Shown piece after piece: positions 23,678-32,590 of a DNA stretch of 64,000 bases. The notes beneath the pieces are model-generated. The model was not told where the DNA came from. It ran no database searches and worked only from the letters and a program-made list of their open reading frames with translations. Origin of the DNA: Viola odorata (lineage: Eukaryota > Streptophyta > Magnoliopsida > Malpighiales > Violaceae); contig OY829538.1 in assembly GCA_963691705.1 (NCBI GenBank), forward strand, positions 45,969,151 to 46,033,150. Direction: 5' to 3'. Made by a program: the position numbers and the translations under genes. How positions within the stretch are numbered: position 1 is the stretch's first letter; each line of letters begins with the position of its first letter.

Positions 23678-25920
23678 TTAAGAGTCATCGCATGCCTCGC
23701 CGTCATCATTCCCTTGCTTTTCCCCAGAAGAAGGAAAACCCCTTTCGCCTTCACTAAGATCTTTAATTTTTTGGGAAGCGTAATCGGCCAGCATGGATGA
23801 ATCGACGGCGCCTCGGATATGGAGATCCACAAATCCTGCGATACAAACCTCGATGGTCTTATTCTTCCACCAGGCTATCCTCGAAGGAACTTTGGCCAAA
23901 TCGGCATCACGAGATGACAACTCTTCACGAAGGAAGACGTTCTTTTTATCAGCCACCACCAGTTCCGCCTCCATTAGCTCTGCTCTCGCTTTCCCCTTCG
24001 ACTTCTCCCGAGAAAGTTCAGCGCGACAATCCTCCAACTCCGCCCGAGTTCGTTCTTGCAACTGCGATAGCTCCTTCGCCTTCGCCAAGGCCGCGTCTAA
24101 TTGATCCTGCAAATCCGAAGAGGGTCGAGTTTTGTTACGCTGGTCTTCAAGAAAATAATGAAATTTCCGAAAGCTAGCCAGCATGTCGTTCATGAGGTGT
24201 GATTGTCGTGTCTCGGGAGCATGCTGTAAAAACTCTTCCCTATCCTTGGAAGAAGTAAACATCTGTCCCACTATGGGACCCACGGGCTCTTCTCGCGATA
24301 ACGGATCCGATATTCCTAAGGCACGAAGCCCGTCAGTGCCGAAAGAAGACAAATCCAACTGATATCCAGTGGGGCCCTGGGACCTCTGAGGAGAAAGGTT
24401 GGCAATATAAGGAGGGGAACAACTTTTTGCGCAATCACCAACGCCCGAAATTGAAGACAGAAACAAAAGGGGAGGCTTCCGTGGGAGAAGTTCAGGAGGA
24501 ACGCTTAAATTTGAAACCGGTAGGGTTGCCTCTGGGATAAAAGAACCTATCGGGGAAGCAGGATGGCCCGATGACAAAGGAGAGGTCGTGGCTGCCGAGG
24601 TCTCATTGTTTTCGATAGAAACGGCGGAAGGTACCCTGATAGCTTTGATATTTTTCACCACTTGCGAAGTACTCGCGGCATGAGAAGCGTTAATATTCTC
24701 GGGGGGGACCGCGTTAACTCCTTTCAAAGGAGGAACTGGGGGGTTAGTTTTCTCTGTGCGAACCTTCTTTACGAGACGCTCCGTCTCTTCTGCAATTTCT
24801 TCGCTATCGTCCTCGGCCGATTCTGCCGTGTCATCATTCCTCCGCGACCTAAGTTTCATCCTTTGAGCAATAGTAGCATGACGTAATTCAGGACCAGTGT
24901 CCATGCTCTCGCTATCACTGTCGATTTTCTCAAACACAAGATCGCCTTGAGCTACCCTCTTGCCACGGGACGGAAGCCAATTTTCAAGGAAACAAGAAGG
25001 CCGAGTGGAGGCTCTGCGAGTTGTGACGGTTTTAGTCCTTTCCCTTCCAGGCGGAATGGGTGGGCGGCGGGAATTTTCAGGCGGAGGAGAAGGAGGCAGC
25101 GACTGGAGAGGTGTTACGTTCAAAGGGGCGTCACTTTCCCCAGAAGAACTACTCTCAGCGTTACCTGCCAACAAAACATATTAGCAAATTAAGAAGATTG
25201 AAGCGATAAAGAAGAAAAAGGAAACTCACCCACAACGCACTCTGACAAGGGCCTGAACCAAGCAAACTCCCGGATACGGAAAGACCCTTCTATTTCTAAC
25301 AAGGCGCTAACGTTGGAAACATCCTGGCTTGACAGCGCTTCCGGTCTTTTCCAAACGCCACTATTGATTTTTTGATTGAAACCCCCGCGCCAGAGTCGTG
25401 ACGGCAAACGAAGGGTGAAAAAGCCAGACTTCCAGTCATCTACGTGTTCCTCAAAACCTTGAAAGTTCCGCCAGAACAGTTGCACAATGACATCATCCCA
25501 TCTGGGGGTAATATCTACCAGGCAGTCGCGACAACTCAAGACAAAGAACGTGCGGAATAGATCAAGCGATGGAGCAAATATACGCTTCATCTCGCATGAA
25601 CGAAGGAAAGCGTAAATACCACACCAAGAGGGTGGAGTAATCTGGACGGGATTAAGGTCGTAATGATCTAGCAGTTTCAACAGAGAAGTATGGAGTGGGA
25701 AACGGAATCCGTAAGTAAACATCTTGAAATAAACTAACCGGAATGTTCCCCACATGGCGTCAGACAGCCGAGTGTCCTTCAAAGAGACAAAAGGGCGATA
25801 GCCCGTGGGAAAAGTAATACCACTCTCCTCTAATTCAACCCTCAAAACCTCATTACAATTGAATATGCTGCGAGTTCTCCTAGCTTCAGGATCTATGGGG
25901 TTTTCAATAGTTGAAGACAT
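23678..25920 (-). CDS. Antisense gene B: spliced Transposase_28-like protein with coiled coil
   Basis: Two minus-strand exons, 25920-25230 and 25164-23678, are joined over a 65-bp GT-AG intron (25165-25229; donor GTGAGT, acceptor TTGGCAG, phase 1), giving 2178 nt and 725 aa. I took the ATG at 25920 over one at 25974 because the homologous Tat2 protein begins at the matching place. The N-terminal domain has ITFPTG, YGFRFP (70-75), ITPPSW and PSLDLFRTFF, the Transposase_28-like signature. A long Pro/Ser/charged linker follows, then FHYF, a coiled coil about 580-655, AWW and an acidic end. Domain order, intron phase and the FHY/WW landmarks match gene A, so the two arose by duplication. A TATA box lies at 26110-26118. 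Role unknown. Confidence 0.82.
25165..25229 (-). other. Intron of antisense gene B
   Basis: 65 bp, donor GTGAGT (rc of 25224-25229), acceptor TTTTGTTGGCAG. Unspliced, the frame ends 12 codons into the intron. Tat2 keeps the same donor, GTGAGC, at 61542. Confidence 0.82.
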
Positions 25921-26109
25921 AAGGGACAGGGAAAGTAAATCTACGGCGGTAGAAAGAGTAAATACCTGGAGCAAAAAGCCAGTGAGCCGGTCGCCGGCAC
26001 CAGTGAGCGGTCGCAGTAAAACCTCTCGAAGAAAAGAAGTGCAGAAGAGAGAGAAAATGTGCAGAAACTCAAAATATTTGCAAAAGCAGTAAAAAAGAGA
26101 GATGATTTC

Positions 26110-26118
26110 CTTATAAAG
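26110..26118 (-). promoter_or_regulatory. TATA box of antisense gene B
   Basis: Minus-strand CCTTTATAAGG, about 190 nt before the ATG at 25920. The leader is pyrimidine-rich and may hold a further intron ending GCTCCAG near 25969, which I could not confirm. 26119-26386 shows nothing else. Confidence 0.5.
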
Positions 26119-26386
26119 GAAAGCCTAAAGAAGAGACAGCCTGTAAAAATGAAACACGTACAGAATAGAAAAAGACACGTGGATAGTCATTTGTGCCTTC
26201 TGAAAGAAGACAGTTACCGATTAGAAGTTGAAGGCAGTTACCCGTAGCGAAAGGGACGCTTCCGCGATAACCCGGAACGCTCAGAAAGAAACAATAAGTA
26301 AGCGATGAGAAGCGAAAAGGAAGTAAAACCATCATTCATTATTATGAGGAAGGCCATACAGCATCTACAAAAAGAAGGATTAGGCC

Positions 26387-26845
26387 CTACTCTTCACCGT
26401 CGGACCAAGTAATGCCGTAGCAGTAGACTACGTCCTCTTCGTCATCGCCACCCCAGAAGGGTGAATCCACAACAGCAGGGGGAGAAGACTCACCGACCCT
26501 CTTTCTAGCGGCAGTAGTCGACCCGGTTGTTTTCTCCTTAACGCTTAGCGATACTGCGTCAACGGCTGAACCAGCAGAAGGAACCCACGGAGGCGAATCA
26601 CTCAAAAGAGGAAACGATTTTTTCTCCTCCCTAGCCAGAGAAGCCAGAGAGTCGAAAAATGACTTAGAGGCCTTGGCAGCCTCCTTCCTTCGTTGTTCAA
26701 CTTCCTTCCTCCGCCTCTTGCGACCTCGCCGGCGGACAACCGGCCTCCAAGGAGGCGATGGGGGAGGATTATCTGTGTCAGGGGTAGTCGGAGGAGTTGG
26801 CGGTGAATTCCCCGAACCCGTACCTAGCAAATAAGAATCAGCCAT
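26387..26845 (-). CDS. Antisense gene C: small Pro-rich protein with conserved ends
   Basis: 152 aa, single exon, starting MADSYLLG. I do not recognise the family. The N-terminus has a PPTPPTTPDTDNPPPSPPWR run followed by a strongly basic RRRGRKRRRK patch, a plausible nuclear localisation signal. The middle is Ser/Glu-rich and variable. The end is acidic with VVYCYGITWSDGEE. A Tat2 homologue at 59917-60339 keeps both ends but not the middle, which suggests the Pro-Trp/basic block and the YxxGIxW tail are the functional parts. It lies directly upstream of gene B on the same strand in both elements. A TATA-like box is at 26931-26940. Confidence 0.7.
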   Translation of the reverse strand: MADSYLLGTGSGNSPPTPPTTPDTDNPPPSPPWRPVVRRRGRKRRRKEVEQRRKEAAKASKSFFDSLASLAREEKKSFPLLSDSPPWVPSAGSAVDAVSLSVKEKTTGSTTAARKRVGESSPPAVVDSPFWGGDDEEDVVYCYGITWSDGEE

Positions 26846-26930
26846 GAGACTCGCAGAGGATCTATAACGAAGAAAAATAAAGGAGAAAGAAATGGATAAG
26901 AATGAAGGAGGAAAAGCCTCATTAAATAGC

Positions 26931-26940
26931 CGGGAAAAGA
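26931..26940 (-). promoter_or_regulatory. TATA-like box of antisense gene C
   Basis: Minus-strand GCTATTTAAT, ~90 nt before the ATG. Tat2 has GGCTATATAAGG at the matching place (59841-59852), which supports the call. Confidence 0.5.
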
Positions 26941-27147
26941 AGAAAAGAGACTCTTCGATCCTCCAACCCGACTCTTGAAGATTGGCACGTGTACAGTCTG
27001 AAGTGCCAATGTAGATTTGCAGTCATGCCTGTTGAAATCTCGCGCAAATCAAGAATAATGCTAATATCTGCTGATCAGTTGTTATAATGAGGACGGCGCG
27101 GAGTTAAGGCAGAACGATCAACCGAAAAACCGCCCAATGGCAGGACT

Positions 27148-27162
27148 GTTTTCAGTTGGGCT
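27148..27162. repeat. Internal copy of the pre-LTR 15-mer
   Basis: GTTTTCAGTTGGGCT occurs here and again at 28654-28668, two nt before the 3' LTR. Tat2 carries it, inverted, at 59591-59605, two nt from its LTR and upstream of gene C. Confidence 0.75.
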
Positions 27163-27319
27163 AAGAATATTCCTTGGAACATGACAAAGAGCGCAGTAAA
27201 GAAGAAGAACAGTTACAAGGCGGAATGATTGAAACGATTTATTTATTATGGCCTACCGGCCGAAAGATACAATTACAAGGCAAGAGGAAAAGAAAAAGGC
27301 CCAAAGGGAGCCACCGTTA

Positions 27320-27697
27320 TCAGGTGTCAGAACCAGTATCCTCGGGCACCTCAGGAAGGTCCCTCAAGGAATCCATGACCAGGACAAGATCATGGGAAGT
27401 GGCCCTCATCCCCTTCAGGCAGCACCCCAACATGTCCTTACGCTGCTGCAGCATGGCGATTACTACCTGAATCCGAGCGATGGAGGCGGACAGCTTTGAT
27501 ACGCTCTCCAAAGGACTGAAGTCCTCCAGGGAAATGGCCCCCAGCCGGGAATAAAGCGGAGTCAGCATTCCTTGCAGCTCCAGAATATCCTCAGAAGTCT
27601 TGACCAGCATGTTCTCCAGGAAACCGACGTCATCGTCGTTGAGGTTCCTGAGTGAATGACCCTTGGAGAGAAGAAAATTCTTAGTCAAATGATCCAT
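27320..27697 (-). CDS. Antisense gene D: small helical protein of unknown function
   Basis: 125 aa, single exon, starting MDHLTKNFLL and ending in acidic EVPEDTGSDT. I do not recognise it. It is Leu/Ser-rich with heptad-like spacing (LENMLVKTSEDILELQGML) and looks wholly helical; no membrane segment or signal peptide is evident. A minus-strand TATA box CTATAAAT is at 27747-27754, about 50 nt before the ATG. It lies in a 1.5-kb segment bounded by two copies of a 15-bp motif and has no counterpart in what is left of Tat2. Confidence 0.55.
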   Translation of the reverse strand: MDHLTKNFLLSKGHSLRNLNDDDVGFLENMLVKTSEDILELQGMLTPLYSRLGAISLEDFSPLESVSKLSASIARIQVVIAMLQQRKDMLGCCLKGMRATSHDLVLVMDSLRDLPEVPEDTGSDT

Positions 27698-27746
27698 GAT
27701 GCTAGCTGATAAAGATGAGGAGAACGTGGGTGGAGAAAGCTCTCCG

Positions 27747-27754
27747 ATTTATAG
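27747..27754 (-). promoter_or_regulatory. TATA box of antisense gene D
   Basis: Minus-strand CCTATAAAT, 50-57 nt before the ATG at 27697, the best-placed of the four antisense boxes. Confidence 0.6.
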
Positions 27755-27762
27755 GCTCCAGT

Positions 27763-28653
27763 GAAGGGAGGCCTTGGGAAAAGAAATTGAGGTCCTCAAA
27801 AGACGAGCCACCCCGATAACCTCGAAGATTGATAAGCGTAGAACGAAAGGGACGGGTGACGTTCACGATACAGATACTGGAAGGAGTACGAGGCAGAGTC
27901 TGAAAAACGTTGAGAGGCACGGTATCACTGGTAGCCCTGACGCTAAAACCATAAGGTTACCGGTATCCACAGTGTAAGGCCGCGTTGATGTCGCAGGTGG
28001 CCCTGGATGCGTAAAACCGCGATGACATCACAGGCGTCTGGTGGTATGAAGCCGCGCTAATCATAAGGTAGCTATTGGTATAAAGCCCCGCTGATACCGC
28101 TGTTTTCTCGAGCGTAAAAGAAAAATCGGGCTCGTGTAACCTCGAACCTCTGTAAGTATAAAGTTTGCTAACTTCTATATAAGTTTCTATCTCCTCTGTG
28201 TCTTTGCAGAACACTTGGAGGGACGATAGACCCGAAATATATGCCAGCCCATGGTACGGCCTGGTTGAATATACGCGACGATATCGCATGCGACCTATTG
28301 ACGGTCCTTCCATGACTCGAACAAAGCTGAGACTTCATAAGTCCTATTGAAAGGCCAAATGGGCCAGTATCGCTGAATAAAAGTAAAGCCTTCAGAATCA
28401 CGAGCGCCCCAGCGGCCTCCTAGTAGAATTCTTAATGTCTCGAGGAGACAGGTCTTTTTGACAAGAAACAAGGACGAACTTGACCGAGTTGGTGGAAAGT
28501 TGTGGATCTAAGCCCTCGTTCCGCATTGGGATTGATCAGCCTTTGAACAATAAAGAAAAGCTCAAGCCCTCTGTGGAAATATCGCCTCATGACAGAGCAA
28601 ACCCCTATCTAAAGATATCAGACATGGATAGCCCTTGGTGAACACTCGGGCTA
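27763..28653. other. Tat1 3' non-coding leader
   Basis: Between gene D's promoter and the 3' LTR I see no convincing ORF or repeat. This is the upstream region for the antisense genes and the 3' UTR for the sense RNA. Confidence 0.5.
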
Positions 28654-28670
28654 GTTTTCAGTTGGGCTTA
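28654..28670 (+). other. Polypurine-tract position of Tat1 (non-canonical)
   Basis: The bases before the 3' LTR are GTTTTCAGTTGGGCTTA, only weakly purine-rich (GTTGGG). Plus-strand priming must start here, so this is the functional tract by position, with an unusual sequence. Confidence 0.5.
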
Positions 28671-29206
28671 TGATAACAATTGGATTGCTCCTGACGGCAA
28701 TATTGTAGCTACGGCATCTATCCTTGACGAGTTTCTATACGCTTCCCTGAAAAACCAACCTATCGCCCGGGCCGGCGGACGTTTCCTAGGATGGTCGACT
28801 TCAGCGGGGGGGGATCTCATGCATCTTTACGCGCACGGCGTCATCCCATCCTAGGGGAACGGAGAGGATGTCGCTCCTGATAGGCCTTACGTGATTATCG
28901 CCCGCGATGGCTTACCTATTATCGCTGGAAGCGATATCTTCGGATGATGCTTATCGCTGCACCCTTATCGCTGTCAGGTATCGCCAACTTCGGCCTATAA
29001 ATACCCCCATCTTTCCAAACAGAAGGTAAGATCGAGATCATCTTGGAGAACCTCTACCATTCGGAAAACCCGAACTGACTTAAGCATCGGAGTGTCTACG
29101 CCGGAGTCCCCCTCCGGCGCTTTGCAGGTACCTCCGACGCCGATCGCTTCCCCTCCGACTAGCTGTAGCAACCGTTTCCGACCCGAAGAGATCTCGGATC
29201 TTATCA
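28671..29206 (+). repeat. Tat1 3' LTR
   Basis: 536 bp, the same length as the 5' LTR, with five substitutions in total. It ends TTATCA at 29206 and is followed by the target duplicate GAGGT (29207-29211). Confidence 0.95.
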
Positions 29207-31796
29207 GAGGTTATTTTCTAGTATAATTAGTAACAAATTTCTACCTTGGCTATTTAATCAAAGTGAGATCCGCATGTGCTTTAATTCATTACGTTAGTAT
29301 AAAGATTTTTCTACATTAGTTTTTTTTCATTTAAAAAAAGATAAAGATTATTTTTTTGTATATATAAAATTTACATTATCTTTGTTTATCCTTTTCTCTT
29401 GATAATTTGCAATACGTACAAAAATACATCTGACTTTCATGTTTTTAGGAAACAAATTCATGGAGGTATTATCAGCATGTATGTATAATGTAATGAAATT
29501 AAATAAATAAATATAAAAAATTCGGAATTGCTTTTCTCAAACCTTCCATAAATAAAAATAATTTTATAAATAATTTCACAGTTTTTTTCCGCTTTAATAA
29601 CAATTTAGTGGTTTAGACTAGAATTAGTTTAGTTGAAAATAATGTGGGATTTATATCGGGTCCAGAGCATTCAGCTTGAAAGACCTAGACAAATGAGGTT
29701 TGAGTGGTTAATCTTCTTATAAAGCAAAGAACTGAGACCACCACAAGCAATTATCTGGCACAAAAACTACATTATAGTTTTAAAGCTATGGAGAAACAAT
29801 AGTTATGAAAGGCAGAATATAAGTGATATACGTATGCTAATTCATACCGATGAATATAATAAACAAATTAGATAGTAAATATCACAGTAGTATACAAACT
29901 ATCACCAGATTCACCACAAACTTTTACCTTTTCCAAATTTTCTACATCCTACAGGTTCACTCCATCTTGACCTTCACTAGCAACATTCTTGCCCACAAGA
30001 GCTTTACCAGTTTTATTCGACGATTTGTCAAAATGGTGAACCCTTTTTCGTTTATAGACCTTGAAACAACTCTTTGAATCATTGGAACGAGGAGGAGAAG
30101 TAGGGTCGTCCATTTCCATTGTGAACTGTCCTGATATTGGGCAGTGAGGATGAAGATAGGTTTGGTATTCCTCTAAATAAGCGCCAAAAGTAATAATAAA
30201 ATCATTAATTGATTGTACTGTAATATGTACCACTTCCCAGTTTGCAGTTGGGTTGGGGTCTGTGCGGTAGCCAATAGGGGTTTAATTGAGCCACGCCATG
30301 CAATCATTATATAGATAACCTTTTGCCTTGCAAAGATTAGCCTTTGGATCAAGAATCTTATGCCATGATTCTAGGTCCCACATGGATTTAATTTATTCCT
30401 CAATATAACACTGAGATTATTTTCTAGTATAATTAGTAACAAATTTCTACCTTGGCTATTTAATCAAAGTGAGATCCGCATGTGCTTTAATTCATTACGT
30501 TAGTATAAAGATTTTTCTACATTAGTTTTTTTTCATTTAAAAAAAGATAAAGATTATTTTTTTGTATATATAAAATTTACATTATCTTTGTTTATCCTTT
30601 TCTCTTGATAATTTGCAATACGTACAAAAATACATCTGACTTTCATGTTTTTAGGAAACTAATTCATGGAGGTATTATCAGCATGTATGTATAATGTAAT
30701 GAAATTAAATAAATAAATATAAAAAATTCGGAATTGCTTTTCTCAAACCTTCCATAAATAAAAATAATTTTATAAATAATTTCACAGTTTTTTTCCGCTT
30801 TAATAACAATTTAGTGGTTTAGACTAGAATTAGTTTAGTTGAAAATAATGTGGGATTTATATCGGGTCCAGAGCATTCAGCTTCAAAGACCTAGACAAAT
30901 GAGGTTTGAGTGGTTAATCTTCTTATAAAGCAAAGAACTGAGACCACCACAAGCAATTATCTGGCACAAAAACTACATTATAGTTTTAAAGCTATGGAGA
31001 AACAATAGTTATGAAAGGCAGAATATAAGTGATATACGTATGCTAATTCATACCGATGAATATAATAAACAAATTAGATAGCAAATATCACAGTAGTATA
31101 CAAACTATCACCAGATTCACCACAAACTTTTACCTTTTCCAAATTTTCTACATCCTACAGGTTCACTCCATCCTGACCTTCACTAGCAACATTCTTGCCC
31201 ATAAGAGCTTTACCAGTTTTATTCGACGATTTGTCAAAATGGTGAACCCTTTTTCGTTTATAGACCTTGAAACAACTCTTTGAATCATTGGAACGAGGAG
31301 GAGAAGTAGGGTCATCCATTTCCATTGCGAACTGTCCTGATATTGGGCAGTGAGGATGAAGATAGGTTTGGTATTCCTCTAAATAAGCGCCAAAAGTAAT
31401 AATAAAATCATTAATTGATTGTACTGTAATATGTACCACTTCCCAGTTTGCAGTTGGGTTGGGGTCTGTGCGGTAGCCAATAGGGGTTTAATTTGTTAGC
31501 CCAAGGGAAACTTACTCTTGTTTTGATGATTTTAGACACACAAACTAATTAGTAATACTAATGCAATTTGAAGTTAAAGTGTGTGTAGTTTGCGATGGAA
31601 CAAATAAGAGGCAACAAATCAAGATATCGCAAGCTCAAGATCAAGTGTACTTTAGGACTTTAATCATGTAAGTATGATTCTATTTAACACTTGATTTATG
31701 TTCAAAATACCTCAAGGAAAGTGTGAAAAAAAGTTTTACGCAAAAACGATTTTTCAGTCAAAAGTTATTCAAGTTTTAGTAAATCAGAAAAGTGGC

Positions 31797-31965
31797 TAAA
31801 CGTGATCACGGTTAGACCTAAACGTGAATCACGGTTAGGAGCTGTCAAAATGCCGAAACTTTCCAGAAGTTAACGTGAATCACGGTTAAGGGCTAAACGT
31901 GAATCACGGTTAGAAATTGTCTCTAACCGTGATCACGGTTGGTCTTAAACGTGATCACGGTAAGC
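31797..31965 (+). promoter_or_regulatory. Cluster of ACGTGATCACGG palindromes upstream of the LTR TATA box
   Basis: Six motifs of the form CGTGA(A)TCACGG, several in the frame AAACGTGAATCACGGTTAG, lie about 100-260 bp before the TATA box. The form without the extra A contains the perfect palindrome CCGTGATCACGG. Position suggests protein-binding sites in U3. Confidence 0.6.
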
Positions 31966-32391
31966 ATAACGGCTAGTTTTCTTAACAGCTCTTTTGTCCA
32001 CTACAAACGGATTTTTTAGCTCCATACTTTCTTGTCTGAACTTCCACTGATCTTAAGCTATAAATACTCATCCTAGATGAGTTAGAACTTAACAAGAACA
32101 ACTAGAATACACATTAAACACAAGAAAGATTTAGAAAGCTCTCATACTCTTTCAAAGCCAAAATCTGAGTTTTTGCAAAAGCTTACAACTTCAAACTGTC
32201 ATAACGCAAGCTTTACAAATCCGAATTTACTCATTCTTGCGTTCATATTTCAAGTAAGTTTTAAGCTTTATTTTGAGGTATTCTTGTTCATTTATTGGTG
32301 TTGATTATTGAATCATACATAGTTTATTTGTACACCAATTGTGTTGCTATTTAACATTCTCTTGTCAAGTGAAACTTGATTGTGATAGGTT

Positions 32392-32590
32392 GTGATTGAG
32401 CCCGGAAAAATCACATTGTAAGGTTTGTTGGTTGAGCCCGCAAAAACCAAGTGTAAGGTTGTTGGTGAACCCGTGAAAACCAAAGTGTAAGGTTTATTGG
32501 TTGAGCCCGCAAAAACCAAGGTGAAAGGTTTATTGGTTGAGCCCGGAAAAACCAAGGTGTAAGGTTTGAGTTGAACCCGTAAAAACTCAA
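32392..32590 (+). repeat. ~37-bp tandem hairpin repeats in the solo LTR
   Basis: About six imperfect units of the type TTGGTTGAGCCCGCAAAAAC followed by CAAG. Each can pair TTGGTT with AACCAA around a GAGCCCG loop. They lie in the transcribed R/U5 part. Confidence 0.65.

Larger units (their letters stand above)
13132..29206 (+). mobile_element. Tat1: complete 16-kb Tat-lineage Ty3/gypsy retrotransposon with antisense cargo
   Basis: The 16,075-bp element has 536-bp LTRs beginning TGATAA and ending TTATCA, inside a 5-bp target duplication. The LTRs differ at five positions by my count (about 0.9%), so insertion is recent; at the often-used plant rate of 1.3e-8 per site per year that is roughly 0.4 My, an inference. 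The order is 5' LTR, primer-binding site, gag-pol (13753-19623), a 1.1-kb repeat-rich spacer, four minus-strand genes (20727-27697), a ~1-kb leader and the 3' LTR. The Tat assignment rests on the second archaeal-like RNase H between RT/RNase H and integrase, a hallmark of that lineage. Extra ORFs, often antisense, are known in Tat elements; two spliced paralogues plus two small genes is a rich set. Confidence 0.93.

Noticed and set aside
27174..27499. Plus-strand ORFs over genes C and D
   Set aside because: They are shadows of the minus-strand genes, without domain or promoter support.
13132..29206. Tat1 as a caulimovirus or other integrated virus
   Set aside because: Gene order, LTRs, target duplication and dual RNase H with integrase identify a Tat retrotransposon; no movement or envelope protein is seen.
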